Notes: generated by a model from the sequence alone, not told the origin. A stretch of DNA of 64,000 nucleotides from Nonomuraea maritima (GCF_900100395.1 NZ_FNFB01000029.1:1-64000); one strand, 5' to 3'; shown: positions 1 to 8,199, counted from the stretch's first letter. Numbers and translations: made by a program.

Positions 1-1
1 G

Positions 2-54
2 TGTCTTGGCTCACTTGATGCTTGACGCTTTGGCATCGGATGATGCTTGACACT
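2..54 (+). repeat. Left terminal inverted repeat of the IS
   Basis: This matches the reverse complement of 1971-2023. Each end holds two copies of a motif like GCTTGATGCTTGACAC about 25 bp apart, which probably are paired transposase-binding sites. Confidence 0.85.
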
Positions 55-55
55 C

Positions 56-1915
56 CTAGCCGATCTTTCGCCTCTTAGTATGCGCTGTGGATTTGATCCG
101 GGTGATCTCCTGGGTGGTGGTTCGGGGCACGACGCGGATCGGTTCGCCGTTGTCGTGCACGGTGATGTGGGTGTCGTCCACGGTCACGTCCAGGATCTTG
201 CGGGCGTGGACCCGTCCGACCTGGATCTTCTGCCCGACGACCTGGAAGTGGCCGCGGCTGCAGACCACGCGCTGAACGGTGACAGGTTCGGACGGGGAGG
301 TGGGTGGTGGTCCGGCGGGTCGGGCGTTGCGCAGGGTGACGCACTCGGCGAGCGGAAGCGGGCAGGGCACGGCGCGCAGCAGGAGGCGTTGCTCGTCCAT
401 GACGCGGGCGGTGATGCCGTCCAGTCGCACGGTGACGCGCCGGCCGGCCAGGTGGGCGCCGATGCACAGGGCGCGGCCGGCCAGGCTGATCGTGCCGATC
501 GAGCTGACCTGCCGGTCGACCTCGACGGCGCTCGTCTTGATGTCCGGTTCGGGGATGGGCTCGGTCGGTGCCGGGCGGGCTTGGCCCGAGGCGAGCAGCG
601 CCGCCAGGTCCTTGACGGACAGCCGGGAGGCCACGCTTTTGAGCCTGCCACCGCTGGTGGTGAACACATGCAGCCGTTGCGTGCTGATCCACAAGGTGAT
701 TGGCATGCCCGCCCGATCGGGGCCGAGCCACAGCTGTTGGCCGCCGATCGACAGGTTGCCTGATGCGGGCACGATCCGATCGACCTCGATGGCCTGGCGC
801 GACAGCGGATCGATCGTGGTCGTCAGGATGGGTTCGGGCCGTTCGGGCCGTTCGGGCTGATCGGTGGCATGGCCCGCGGGCGTGGGAGCAGGACATGGCG
901 CAGGGCTGGTTTCAGGAGCCGGAGCGATCACCGTGGTCAGGCCGGCAGGCAGGTGCAGCGGCAGTTCGCGCTCAGCCCGGCGCTGGCCGTCGCTGGGCTC
1001 GATGAAGAACCGATCGGCGGGGAAGGCCATGTCCAGCGCCTGGTGCGGGCGGGCGGTGTTGTAATGCTCGGCAAACGCCTCCACTTCGCTCTGGGCGGCT
1101 TCGAGGGAGGCGAACGGCAGCGCCTCTGCCAGCAGTTCGCGGCGCACGCTCTGGTGGAAACGCTCGATCTTCCCGGTGGTGGTCGGAGTCCTGGGAGCGG
1201 TGTGACGCAGCTTGATGCCGTTCTCCCGGCAGACCCGTTCGAACAGCACCTCACCCGCTTTTGGTCCGCCGAAGCGGCCGGTGAACTGCTTGCCGTTGTC
1301 GGTCAGCACCTCCAAAGGGACCCCATAGGCGCGCATCGCCTCGGCGAACGCCGCGCAGACCAGCCGTCCGGTCGGCCGCGTTACCACCGAGGCGATCACA
1401 CAGAACCGGGAGTGATCGTCTACTCCGGTGATCAGTTTGGCCTCGGTGCCGTCGGCCAGCAGCAGCCCGCCCATGATGTCCATCTGCCACAGCTGCATCG
1501 GCCCCGGCCGTTCCCAGCGGCGGTAGTCCTCGCGTCTGCGCCGGCGGGTGACCGGACTGACCAGCCCGTTACGCACCAGCACTCGATAGATGCTCGCTCG
1601 TGACGGCAACGGCTCCACCCCGCGCCGGCCCAGCTCCCACAACAGAGTGCGCGGGCCCCACCGCGGATGGGCGCGCCGCAGCTCACAGATCAGCGCCTCG
1701 ATCGCGACCGGCGTCTGCATCGGGTGCGCTTTCGGCGCATGCGAGCGATCGGCCAGCCCCGCCAGACCGCCGTCCTGATATCGGCGCACCCAGGAATGCA
1801 CCGATTGCCGGGACACCCCATACCGGCCTGCCACGTCGGTGACCTTCGCCCCCGACAACACCTCGATCACCGCGTGATAGCGCTGTTCCACGACGCTCAA
1901 CTCCACCAATGCCAC
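56..1915 (-). CDS. IS481-family transposase with three C-terminal beta-barrel repeats
   Basis: This is a DDE/RNase H-fold transposase. An N-terminal helix-turn-helix (GRYGVSRQSVHSWVRRY) is followed by an rve integrase core whose acidic residues sit in QMDIMGG, LTDNGKQF and TGKIERFHQS. The protein is about 619 aa, much longer than a typical 300-400 aa IS481 enzyme. The extra C-terminus appears to hold three copies of a roughly 70-80 aa module, starting near AIEVDRIV, AVEVDRQV and PVTVQRVV, resembling the SH3-like barrel at the end of Mu/integrase-type transposases. I chose the GTG at 1915 because GGGGAGG lies about five bases upstream; a GTG at 1957 is also open. The frame is intact, so the element may be active. 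Confidence 0.88.
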   Translation of the reverse strand: MALVELSVVEQRYHAVIEVLSGAKVTDVAGRYGVSRQSVHSWVRRYQDGGLAGLADRSHAPKAHPMQTPVAIEALICELRRAHPRWGPRTLLWELGRRGVEPLPSRASIYRVLVRNGLVSPVTRRRRREDYRRWERPGPMQLWQMDIMGGLLLADGTEAKLITGVDDHSRFCVIASVVTRPTGRLVCAAFAEAMRAYGVPLEVLTDNGKQFTGRFGGPKAGEVLFERVCRENGIKLRHTAPRTPTTTGKIERFHQSVRRELLAEALPFASLEAAQSEVEAFAEHYNTARPHQALDMAFPADRFFIEPSDGQRRAERELPLHLPAGLTTVIAPAPETSPAPCPAPTPAGHATDQPERPERPEPILTTTIDPLSRQAIEVDRIVPASGNLSIGGQQLWLGPDRAGMPITLWISTQRLHVFTTSGGRLKSVASRLSVKDLAALLASGQARPAPTEPIPEPDIKTSAVEVDRQVSSIGTISLAGRALCIGAHLAGRRVTVRLDGITARVMDEQRLLLRAVPCPLPLAECVTLRNARPAGPPPTSPSEPVTVQRVVCSRGHFQVVGQKIQVGRVHARKILDVTVDDTHITVHDNGEPIRVVPRTTTQEITRIKSTAHTKRRKIG

Positions 1916-1970
1916 CTGAGCCTCCCCCGAAGCGTCGATAACGCCACGAGCAGGCACAGAAGACGATCAA

Positions 1971-2023
1971 GGTGTCAAGCATCAAGCGAGGCCAGAGTGT
2001 CAACCATCAAGCGAGACAGGACA
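1971..2023 (-). repeat. Right terminal inverted repeat of the IS
   Basis: Inverted partner of 2-54, ending with ...GACAGGACA at 2023. It carries the same doubled GCTTGATGsTTGACAC motif as the left end. Confidence 0.85.
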
Positions 2024-2064
2024 TTGGCGTCCGGCCCGAGGACTGAAACTGGCGATGCTCGATC

Positions 2065-2583
2065 CTAGGGGGCGGAGTTCGGATCCTGCCTCACTTCGTA
2101 GCTAGTTGCTCCTGAGCTAATTCGCTTTTGCGCTCTTACAAATACCCGGTTTGGCGTAGGCTCGCTCTTACTGACAATATTTTCATACTCGCCTCGCAAC
2201 TCTCGGACGATCGCTTCGAGATCCACGGTCGAAGAACGGCTTAATGCGAAATTTGATTCCATCTTGGCTCGATGCCGTAGAACGGTAAATTGGCGGGCGG
2301 AATCTTTAAAGGATGGCGCTTTTCGATCAGATCCCAGAAACGCAGCAGTTGCCGCCACTGCACCAGCAAGCGCCGACACTGCCCCCCAACGTCCTGTTTG
2401 ACCTAAGGCTACAAGCAATCCTGACATGCTTGAGATCAGAGCTGGAACGAATACGAGGACCTTACCTAGAAGCTCAGCAGATTTAGCTGCTTCAAAATAC
2501 GTCATGGCAGAGTATGTTGAATCAACATAGAGCTCTTCCAGCTCTCGAACGTAAGGCTCGACAATACTTGCATCCAATGGCAT
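2065..2583 (-). CDS. Two-TM SLATT-domain protein, putative effector paired with a reverse transcriptase
   Basis: A 172-aa protein with an N-terminal helix, two hydrophobic segments (about residues 36-58 and 62-84, separated by a short QTGRW turn) and a long polar helical tail. This layout matches SLATT domains, predicted 2-TM pore-forming effectors; one SLATT family is known from comparative genomics to travel with reverse transcriptases. The ATG follows the RT stop codon by a single base and has its own AAGGA site, so the two are co-translated. Base composition is clearly lower in GC than the flanking genes. Membrane disruption after phage sensing is the likely role, but this is inferred from the family. 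Family assignment is from layout and context, not from a search. Confidence 0.7.
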   Translation of the reverse strand: MPLDASIVEPYVRELEELYVDSTYSAMTYFEAAKSAELLGKVLVFVPALISSMSGLLVALGQTGRWGAVSALAGAVAATAAFLGSDRKAPSFKDSARQFTVLRHRAKMESNFALSRSSTVDLEAIVRELRGEYENIVSKSEPTPNRVFVRAQKRISSGATSYEVRQDPNSAP

Positions 2584-2584
2584 G

Positions 2585-4123
2585 CTATTTCCTTACAGGC
2601 GGCAGCGGAATGATCGGATTAGTTTTGAGATAGTGGCACGTCAGCGCTAGGCCTGGCACCGCCTCCGCTGCGTCGTCTAGCCAAAGCCCATAGAATTGGC
2701 GAGACTCGTACAAAGCAACAAGTAACGCTCTTCTAAGCGAGTCGGATCGTTCGGTCCTAAACTCCTGCTTCAGCAGGGCACCATCTCCTGGACCCGCATG
2801 GAGTCCAATGTAGCGGGCAGCAGTTTCTCGCAGATAAGTTTCCTCGTTTCGATCAGAGAGAATTTTCCACGCAGCTTCGTGGACCTTGCTGTGATGTACG
2901 CCGCGACGCAGAAGGAAACAGAGAAGATGGTGCTCTGCGTAAGGATAGTCTGCGAACTCTCTCGATGCGAACATCTCAAGAATCGTTGAATCATCTACCG
3001 GCGTTAGAACCGAGCGAAAAGACTCAAGATACTTGATTGACTCTGGAGCGAGATGAGGAACTTTTGCCAGATTTCCCAATATCCAGCTGACTGCGTAGTT
3101 GTCATCGAGCTCTGTAAATTGGTTCAAGGCAAAACGAATATCGCGTGCATTAGGTGGATACGTGGCCGTTGCTGTATCGAACATTTTCTGGACCTCGGCG
3201 CCTGCCATCGGCGCTCCGATCGAAACGCCATACCTAATTGCATCTTTACCGCCGTCATCGAATTCCTCGATCGCTTCAGCGGCTGTCAGAATCTTGGTCT
3301 TCGCCCCCGACATACTGAGATGCCGGCCACGAAGAACTCTGTTTATTTGAAGAAGTTCACGCCTAAGCGAAGCCCACGTTTCGCCAAACATGGCGATATC
3401 GTCGGAATACCTTACATACTCTAGACCGCGTCGCCTTAGAACGGTATCAATCGGGACTAGGTAGAGATTTGCAAGGATACCCGAAGCGTCTGAGCCCTGA
3501 GGGATTCCCCATACGGCATTTAGGCGCTGAAATGCCCTGAGAAAAGCTTCCAGACGATCACGCGTCCACTGGTCCACTCCAGCAGACTGGAGATCTTCTA
3601 ATAGAATATCCACTTCAATATGCTCATAAAACGAAGTGATATCTGTCTTCGCTAACATATGAGTAGGATACTTCGCCTGCAAGAGGCGAGCTTGGTCTTG
3701 CATTCGAACCCAAGCACCCTTTGGAGAACGAAGGTCTCCTTTGAATTTCGACCAGCGATAACTGAAGACTGCATCCGATATTCTGCTGTCGATGAGTTCT
3801 ACTGCCGAGAATACAAGCGCCTCGTATACAAGTTGGTCTTGGATGGACATCCTCGCTAGAGGGCGAACGCTCAATCTATCTTTCGGCAGATCCACCACGT
3901 CGACTACGTCAGGCGTGTACGCGCCACTCACGATAGAGCCTATTAGTTGATCTCTGAAATAGGGCCAACCGTGGCTTGCGTCTGCATGGGCAATTATATC
4001 CGGCAAATCATGTGTACTTTGATTGCTGTAATAGCGATACCAGGCAAACTCTAGCCACTGAGCGAATCGAGAAAACGGGTCCGAGAGCAAGACTTGCTTG
4101 TCCCCCCTGTGATGGAGCACCAT
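2585..4123 (-). CDS. Reverse transcriptase, UG/Abi-like defence type
   Basis: RNA-directed DNA polymerase of about 512 aa. Palm motifs are clear: motif A KTDITSF with the Asp near residue 161, motif B GIPQGSDAS near 206-214, catalytic YSDD near 239-242, and a motif-D-like MSGAKTK near 271. About 200 further residues of predicted alpha-helical repeat follow instead of a maturase or endonuclease domain, as in the Abi and 'unknown group' RTs that act in phage defence. No msr/msd-like retron RNA or group II intron is evident. The downstream partner is the SLATT protein. The frame is open to 4360, but its first 80 residues overlap the divergent Nudix gene, so I use the ATG at 4123; a TTG at 4090 behind AGGGGGG is equally plausible. 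Low GC suggests transfer. Confidence 0.85.
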   Translation of the reverse strand: MVLHHRGDKQVLLSDPFSRFAQWLEFAWYRYYSNQSTHDLPDIIAHADASHGWPYFRDQLIGSIVSGAYTPDVVDVVDLPKDRLSVRPLARMSIQDQLVYEALVFSAVELIDSRISDAVFSYRWSKFKGDLRSPKGAWVRMQDQARLLQAKYPTHMLAKTDITSFYEHIEVDILLEDLQSAGVDQWTRDRLEAFLRAFQRLNAVWGIPQGSDASGILANLYLVPIDTVLRRRGLEYVRYSDDIAMFGETWASLRRELLQINRVLRGRHLSMSGAKTKILTAAEAIEEFDDGGKDAIRYGVSIGAPMAGAEVQKMFDTATATYPPNARDIRFALNQFTELDDNYAVSWILGNLAKVPHLAPESIKYLESFRSVLTPVDDSTILEMFASREFADYPYAEHHLLCFLLRRGVHHSKVHEAAWKILSDRNEETYLRETAARYIGLHAGPGDGALLKQEFRTERSDSLRRALLVALYESRQFYGLWLDDAAEAVPGLALTCHYLKTNPIIPLPPVRK

Positions 4124-4225
4124 CCGATCGTCACTTGGAGCTGTGCGGCATCCTACCGTTCGAGACTCGACTGGCGTTTGTCCTTTTCCATGTACGTCGG
4201 TGCTTCGTCCCTGTAGCTTCACAGT

Positions 4226-4789
4226 GTGGGTGATGACACTGAGCTGACGCGCTGGGTCGTACACGGGGAGCGCTTGGTCTACGACAACCGTTGGATCCGG
4301 TTGGGGCTGGCCGATGTGGAGATCCCGGGCGGGGAACGGTTCGAGCATCATGTGGTTCATCTGGATCGAGCTGCGATCGCTGTCGTACTAGATAAGCAGG
4401 ATCGGGTGTTGCTGATGTGGCGGCATCGGTTCGTGTTCGATCGGTGGGGGTGGGAGCTTCCCGGCGGGCTGGTCGAGGCGGGTGAGGACCCGATGCTCAC
4501 GGCTCTGCGTGAGGTGGAGGAGGAAACCGGGTATCGGCCGGAGAGCCTTGAGCACCTGGTCTCGTATCAGCCGATGGCGGGGATGGTCGACTCTGAGCAC
4601 AGCCTGTTCGTGGGGCGGGGGGCCGAGCTGGTGGGCAGGCCTGAGGGTGAGGTGGAGGCCGATCGGATCGAGTGGGTTCCGATGGCGGAGATTCCCGGAA
4701 TGGTTGCCCGCGGGGACATCTGGACGTCGGGGACGTTGGTCGGCTTGCTTCAGGCTCAGGTGTGGCTCAACGGCCGAGGGCGCGGTTGA
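4226..4789 (+). CDS. Nudix hydrolase (ADP-ribose pyrophosphatase-like)
   Basis: A 187-aa Nudix protein likely to hydrolyse a nucleoside diphosphate linked to another moiety. The Nudix box runs from GGLVEAGE through REVEEETGY, with the metal-binding EE pair intact. A GTG at 4226 is used; a TAGCTT -10-like hexamer ends about seven bases upstream, so the transcript may be leaderless. It is divergent from the RT gene, and its last 23 bases overlap the end of the convergent XRE gene. A Nudix gene beside an XRE-TPR regulator is a common accessory pair in actinomycete mobile elements. The substrate cannot be told from sequence. Confidence 0.85.
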   Translation: MGDDTELTRWVVHGERLVYDNRWIRLGLADVEIPGGERFEHHVVHLDRAAIAVVLDKQDRVLLMWRHRFVFDRWGWELPGGLVEAGEDPMLTALREVEEETGYRPESLEHLVSYQPMAGMVDSEHSLFVGRGAELVGRPEGEVEADRIEWVPMAEIPGMVARGDIWTSGTLVGLLQAQVWLNGRGRG

Positions 4790-5984
4790 CGGCTTTCGAC
4801 AGGTCGTCGATGCGGCGGCGTTGGCGGCGGCTGCCGGTCATGGTGGCGAGTTGCTGGGCGCGTTGGATGTGGGGTTGGGCGGCTTCGGGGTCTCCGAGGG
4901 CCAGGAGGGCGTGGCCGAGGTCGCAGCGGACGCCTGATTCGGCTCGGTTGTAGGTGCCGTCCATGCCGGCGAGTGCTGAGCGGAGGTCTTCGGCGGTGTC
5001 GGGGTCGCCGAAGCGGACGAGGCAGTTGCCGCGCCAGCGGGCTATGTGGTGAGCGTTGATGGACAGGTAGGGCATGTCCGGATCGCCGTCTCCTTCGGGG
5101 AGAAGGGCGGTGGCTTGGTCGAGGGCGGTGCGGCAGGTGATCTCGTCGCCAAGGATGGCGGCGGCATCTGCTTCGGCCGCTGAGAGCCAGGTGCGCAGGC
5201 GGGCCGGTACGTGGGCGCCGTGGCGCTGGTGAACGTGCTGAAGGAGTTCGGTGGCTTCGGCGGGGCGGCCGAGTTCCAGCAGGACGTACGCCTGTTCGCC
5301 AGAGACATAGGCCAGCAGGGCCGCGTCGTTGGCCTCATACGCGGCGGCTTTGGCGCGTTCGTAGTGGGTCCAGGCGTCGTTGAGTGCCAGGGTGTTGATG
5401 GCCTGCCAGCCGGCGAGTGAGGCGGTTTCGGCGAGGAGGTGGGCGAGTTCGGCGCGGATGCCGGGGCGGATGGCGTGGCGGTGGGCGCGCTGGATCTGGG
5501 CCATCTGGGCGTGCATCTTGTCGGCGATGGCGGGGCCTCCGAGGCGGCGGTCCAGCAGACGCAGGTTGTTGGTGTCGGTGCGCAGGATCATGACCGTAAC
5601 GGGGTCTACTACTGCGGCTGCGTCCAGGCGGCCGATGAGTTCGGTGGTTTGTTCTTCGTGTTCGTCCTCGTGGTCGCCGGTGGGTGAGGCGATGTCGAGT
5701 GGGGCCAGGCCGAGGAGCATGCGGGCGTGGTCGGGCAGGCGGAGGCCGGCGGCGATGCGTTCGATGACGGCGAGTTCTTTGATCGTTCCGTTGCCGTGCA
5801 GGATGGCGTTGACGCGGGGCTGGCCGAGGCCGGTGGCGGTGCCGATGCGGACCTGACTGGCGCCGTATTTGCCCGCGATACCGAAAAGTCCGGCAATGTC
5901 GCGCTTTCTGAGAATGTCCCGGGTCTGTTCCTGTTCCCAGACGGCAACGGGTAGTTCAATGGGGTCGAACGCGCCATTCTGCAT
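4767..5984 (-). CDS. XRE-family regulator with TPR-like helical repeats
   Basis: A 405-aa protein with an N-terminal lambda-repressor-type helix-turn-helix (about residues 38-95, around SQVRIGTATGLGQPRV) followed by alpha-helical tetratricopeptide-like repeats rich in Ala and Leu. Such proteins are frequent in actinomycetes and in RRNPP-like systems, where the TPR part may bind a peptide or protein signal. The ATG at 5984 opens a 107-bp divergent gap shared with the next plus-strand gene. It may regulate element or cargo genes, but its target is unknown. Confidence 0.75.
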   Translation of the reverse strand: MQNGAFDPIELPVAVWEQEQTRDILRKRDIAGLFGIAGKYGASQVRIGTATGLGQPRVNAILHGNGTIKELAVIERIAAGLRLPDHARMLLGLAPLDIASPTGDHEDEHEEQTTELIGRLDAAAVVDPVTVMILRTDTNNLRLLDRRLGGPAIADKMHAQMAQIQRAHRHAIRPGIRAELAHLLAETASLAGWQAINTLALNDAWTHYERAKAAAYEANDAALLAYVSGEQAYVLLELGRPAEATELLQHVHQRHGAHVPARLRTWLSAAEADAAAILGDEITCRTALDQATALLPEGDGDPDMPYLSINAHHIARWRGNCLVRFGDPDTAEDLRSALAGMDGTYNRAESGVRCDLGHALLALGDPEAAQPHIQRAQQLATMTGSRRQRRRIDDLSKAVNRALGR

Positions 5985-6091
5985 TGCTGGCCTCCGGCTT
6001 TCTCGCCCGGATGATGCATTCCCTGCGCGGCGGAGCCTATATCCAAGGGTCGTATATCAGTGTGGGATAGGTCTGAAAAGTATCGGCAATC

Positions 6092-6517
6092 ATGCTGTCC
6101 GGCATGACAACGCCAGTCAGATGCACAGAGTGCGACGGACGGGGATGGAAGATCGTCACCCGGCGCGGCCATGTAGCAGCCGCCGGGCTCGGTCTGGCGG
6201 CATCCGCCCTAGAGGACTGCCTGCACTGCCCGGGGCCGGCCGAAACGCCGCAGGAGCGGTTCGAGTGGGAAGTCCGCATCCCCTCGGAGCAGGGTGACGC
6301 CCTGGGGCCGTGCGGGTCCTCGGCTTTCCAGGCCACCGCGATGGACGAGCTGCGCAAGGCGATGCGGGGCGTGCCGGGTGGTGTCTCTGTTCGAGGCAGC
6401 ATCGTGCACAAGGTCTTTGACTTCGGCGCCGGTCCTGATGCCTTGTCAAGTCGTCAGATCTTCCGTGCACATCTGGATCCGGCGGGGTCCGTCCTTTTTG
6501 AGCGGGCTACCACATGA
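6092..6517 (+). CDS. Hypothetical protein with a CxxCxGxG zinc-knuckle-like start
   Basis: A 141-aa protein whose N-terminus has CTECDGRGWK and, about 33 residues later, CLHCPG. Together these resemble half of a DnaJ-type zinc finger. I do not recognise the remainder. It starts at ATG 6092 (ATG 6104 is also possible) and begins a chain of three overlapping accessory genes, sharing an ATGA with the next one. It is probably an element accessory protein. Confidence 0.6.
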   Translation: MLSGMTTPVRCTECDGRGWKIVTRRGHVAAAGLGLAASALEDCLHCPGPAETPQERFEWEVRIPSEQGDALGPCGSSAFQATAMDELRKAMRGVPGGVSVRGSIVHKVFDFGAGPDALSSRQIFRAHLDPAGSVLFERATT

Positions 6518-6819
6518 TCGCCCCGATGCCGATCGTCAGCGATCCCTGTCGATCGGCCGAGCTCCTTCAACGGGAATTGCGCCACGACGGAATCAATGCC
6601 GATGTCCATGATGGTTATGGGCTGGCCTTGGTTTCCGTCTGGGTGGGCCTGGTCGTCTGGTGCGACGGAGAACGATTCTGGTGGCGTACAGGATGGAATG
6701 CCGATCGCCATCGGGTCATTTATGCCTGGCATCCGGCGGATGATCCTTTGAGGGCGGCTCGCCGGATCGCGATGCGTTACGCCGAACTCCGCTCCCGGCA
6801 GGCCGTGGAGCAGTCGTGA
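6514..6819 (+). CDS. Small hypothetical protein of the element
   Basis: A 101-aa basic, Trp-rich protein (WWRTGW in the centre) with no motif I can assign. It overlaps the previous gene by four bases (ATGA) and the next by four (GTGA), indicating translational coupling. Small proteins of this kind are typical filler in AICE operons; the function is unknown. Confidence 0.6.
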   Translation: MIAPMPIVSDPCRSAELLQRELRHDGINADVHDGYGLALVSVWVGLVVWCDGERFWWRTGWNADRHRVIYAWHPADDPLRAARRIAMRYAELRSRQAVEQS

Positions 6820-7256
6820 GCCATGCCGGGTCACGTGTCGGCTGGAGGGCAACGATCGTGGACACCCTTCATAGTCACGCGCTCACGCGCGCTCATCACT
6901 CGGCGTTGATCGGGCGTGAGGGCGTAGTGGTGGCGATGCTGAGCAACGGCACGACAGCCTTGGTCGAGCTTGACGGGGACACCCGTGAACTACCAGGTGG
7001 CGTACGGCGCTGGCCTCTGCGATGGGATGACCTCGACCTGAAGGAGCCGATCGAGGTAGCCGCTCCCCCGGCGTACGTGACCGGATGGACCAAGACGGGG
7101 CAGTCGATCGAGCTGCACGCCGTAGAACCGGGCGCCAAAGCGGCAGTGTGCTCATCACCGGCCGGACCGCTGCCGATGTGCGGTTGGTCGGTGCCCTTCT
7201 CTGCGACCGTGTCCAGAGCATGCCCCACGTGCGCCGCCATCGTGAAGGGCTCTTGA
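6816..7256 (+). CDS. Hypothetical protein of the element
   Basis: A 146-aa protein with a GTG start overlapping the preceding stop. The N-terminal half, with VVVAMLSNGTTALVELDG, reads as a small beta-barrel. The tail has four Cys residues, CSSP, CGWS and a closing CPTC, that could bind a metal. It is the last gene of the three-gene accessory chain before the GntR promoter. No function assigned. Confidence 0.55.
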   Translation: MSHAGSRVGWRATIVDTLHSHALTRAHHSALIGREGVVVAMLSNGTTALVELDGDTRELPGGVRRWPLRWDDLDLKEPIEVAAPPAYVTGWTKTGQSIELHAVEPGAKAAVCSSPAGPLPMCGWSVPFSATVSRACPTCAAIVKGS

Positions 7257-7321
7257 GCCGGTTACATCCTGCTGCCCTTTGTATGAGGGCCGCTGACAGA
7301 CGTTGCCTCAGCCGGTACTGT

Positions 7322-7337
7322 GCTTATGCGCACAAGT
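7322..7337. promoter_or_regulatory. Predicted GntR operator upstream of the repressor gene
   Basis: GCTTATGCGCACAAGT is close to the perfect palindrome ACTTGTGCGCACAAGT. It lies 24 bp upstream of the gntR start, and two related copies precede the pra-like gene, which fits autoregulation. Confidence 0.65.
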
Positions 7338-7360
7338 GGAAGAGTGAACGGGCGGTTGAG

Positions 7361-8077
7361 ATGGGCATGGATTTCGCCCCACCCAAATACGCGCAGGTCA
7401 TGCGGGCGATCCAGGAGCGGATCGAATCGGGCGAGTACGCCCCCGGTGACATGCTGCCCTCTGAGACCCAACTCGTGCGCGAACTCGGCGTCGGCCGGAC
7501 CACCGTCGTGCGCGCCCTTCAAACCCTGGCCATGCAGGGGTGGATCGAACGTGAGCACGGCCGCGGGTCGTTCGTCAAAGGCCGCCCCGAAAGCGCGGCC
7601 GAGATCGTACGCCCCAGCCTGAGCACCACTGAGCAGGGCGAGAACGCCGATGCGGTCCTGGAGGCTGGGCGCGTACCGGCTCCCCGTCATGTCGCCCGCC
7701 TGCTGGGTGTCGCCGAGGGAACTCCGCTGATCGCACGCAAGCGAGTAGCGCGGCAGGCCGATGTGATCTCGGCGGTAGAGACCATCTGGGTCCCGCTGGA
7801 ACATGCCATCGGCACCGACCTGGACAAGCCCGAGCCCTTGCGGCGGGGCATCCGCCAGCATCTCCAGTCCGTCAAGCACCTGCGCTTCGACCACATCACC
7901 GAACGGGTCAGCGCACGCAAGCCCACCAAGGAAGAGGCTGAGCTGCTCGGGTCGTCCAACCCGGTGCTCGGCGTGCTGGCCACCGTGCACGATCCGGCCG
8001 GCAACGTGCTGATGGTGGTGAGCCTGGCTCTGCCGGGGAGCCTGCACGTGCTCGAAGATGTCTTCAAGGTGAGCTAA
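7361..8077 (+). CDS. GntR/HutC-family repressor, KorSA-like
   Basis: A 238-aa regulator with an N-terminal winged helix (PPKYAQVMRAIQERIESG through the LGVGRTTVVRAL recognition region) and a C-terminal UTRA ligand-binding domain. In pSAM2 the GntR-type KorSA represses pra and so holds the element in the integrated state; this gene occupies the same place, directly before a Pra-like gene. The frame opens at 7085, but the first 92 codons antisense the logic of the family and overlap the previous gene, so the ATG at 7361 is used. Three copies of one 16-bp palindrome at its own and the next promoter support it as their binder. Confidence 0.85.
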   Translation: MGMDFAPPKYAQVMRAIQERIESGEYAPGDMLPSETQLVRELGVGRTTVVRALQTLAMQGWIEREHGRGSFVKGRPESAAEIVRPSLSTTEQGENADAVLEAGRVPAPRHVARLLGVAEGTPLIARKRVARQADVISAVETIWVPLEHAIGTDLDKPEPLRRGIRQHLQSVKHLRFDHITERVSARKPTKEEAELLGSSNPVLGVLATVHDPAGNVLMVVSLALPGSLHVLEDVFKVS

Positions 8078-8104
8078 CTCTTACCCGCCACTTACCGCTC
8101 AACC

Positions 8105-8120
8105 ACTTGTGCGGACGAGT
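8105..8120. promoter_or_regulatory. Predicted GntR operator 1 of the pra-like promoter
   Basis: ACTTGTGCGGACGAGT matches the palindrome consensus seen at 7322-7337. It sits 34 bp, about three helical turns, from the second copy. Confidence 0.65.
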
Positions 8121-8138
8121 TGCGATCACTTACTCTCA

Positions 8139-8154
8139 ACTCATGCGGACAAGT
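8139..8154. promoter_or_regulatory. Predicted GntR operator 2 of the pra-like promoter
   Basis: ACTCATGCGGACAAGT is the second copy in front of the pra-like start at 8200. The following GGACGAGCGAATG also resembles the flank of the 7322 copy (GGAAGAGTGAACG). Confidence 0.65.
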
Positions 8155-8199
8155 GGACGAGCGAATGAAGAGCTGTCCTCCGCTATCGAGAGGAACGAC

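Larger units (their letters stand above)
2..2023 (-). mobile_element. Complete IS481-like insertion sequence
   Basis: A 2.0-kb element is bounded by 53-bp imperfect inverted repeats, about 44 of 53 positions matching, that begin TGTC. It contains one transposase gene on the minus strand. IS481-family elements move by a DDE transposase. Only one base is visible outside the left end, so a target-site duplication cannot be tested. The right end abuts the AT-richer RT/SLATT cassette, so the insertion lies within or at the edge of the integrated element. Confidence 0.85.

Noticed and set aside
47..763. Plus-strand open frame of 238 codons across the transposase
   Set aside because: It is antisense to the transposase C-terminus, has Asp/Gly/Arg-rich random composition and no ribosome site.
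2585..4360. Retron or group II intron
   Set aside because: The RT lacks a maturase/endonuclease domain, no intron domain V-like hairpin or msr/msd inverted repeats were found, and the partner is a membrane protein.
4124..4360. Longer N-terminus of the RT
   Set aside because: The extra 80 residues lie opposite the Nudix coding region, have no RT-like content, and would place the RT start inside the divergent gene.
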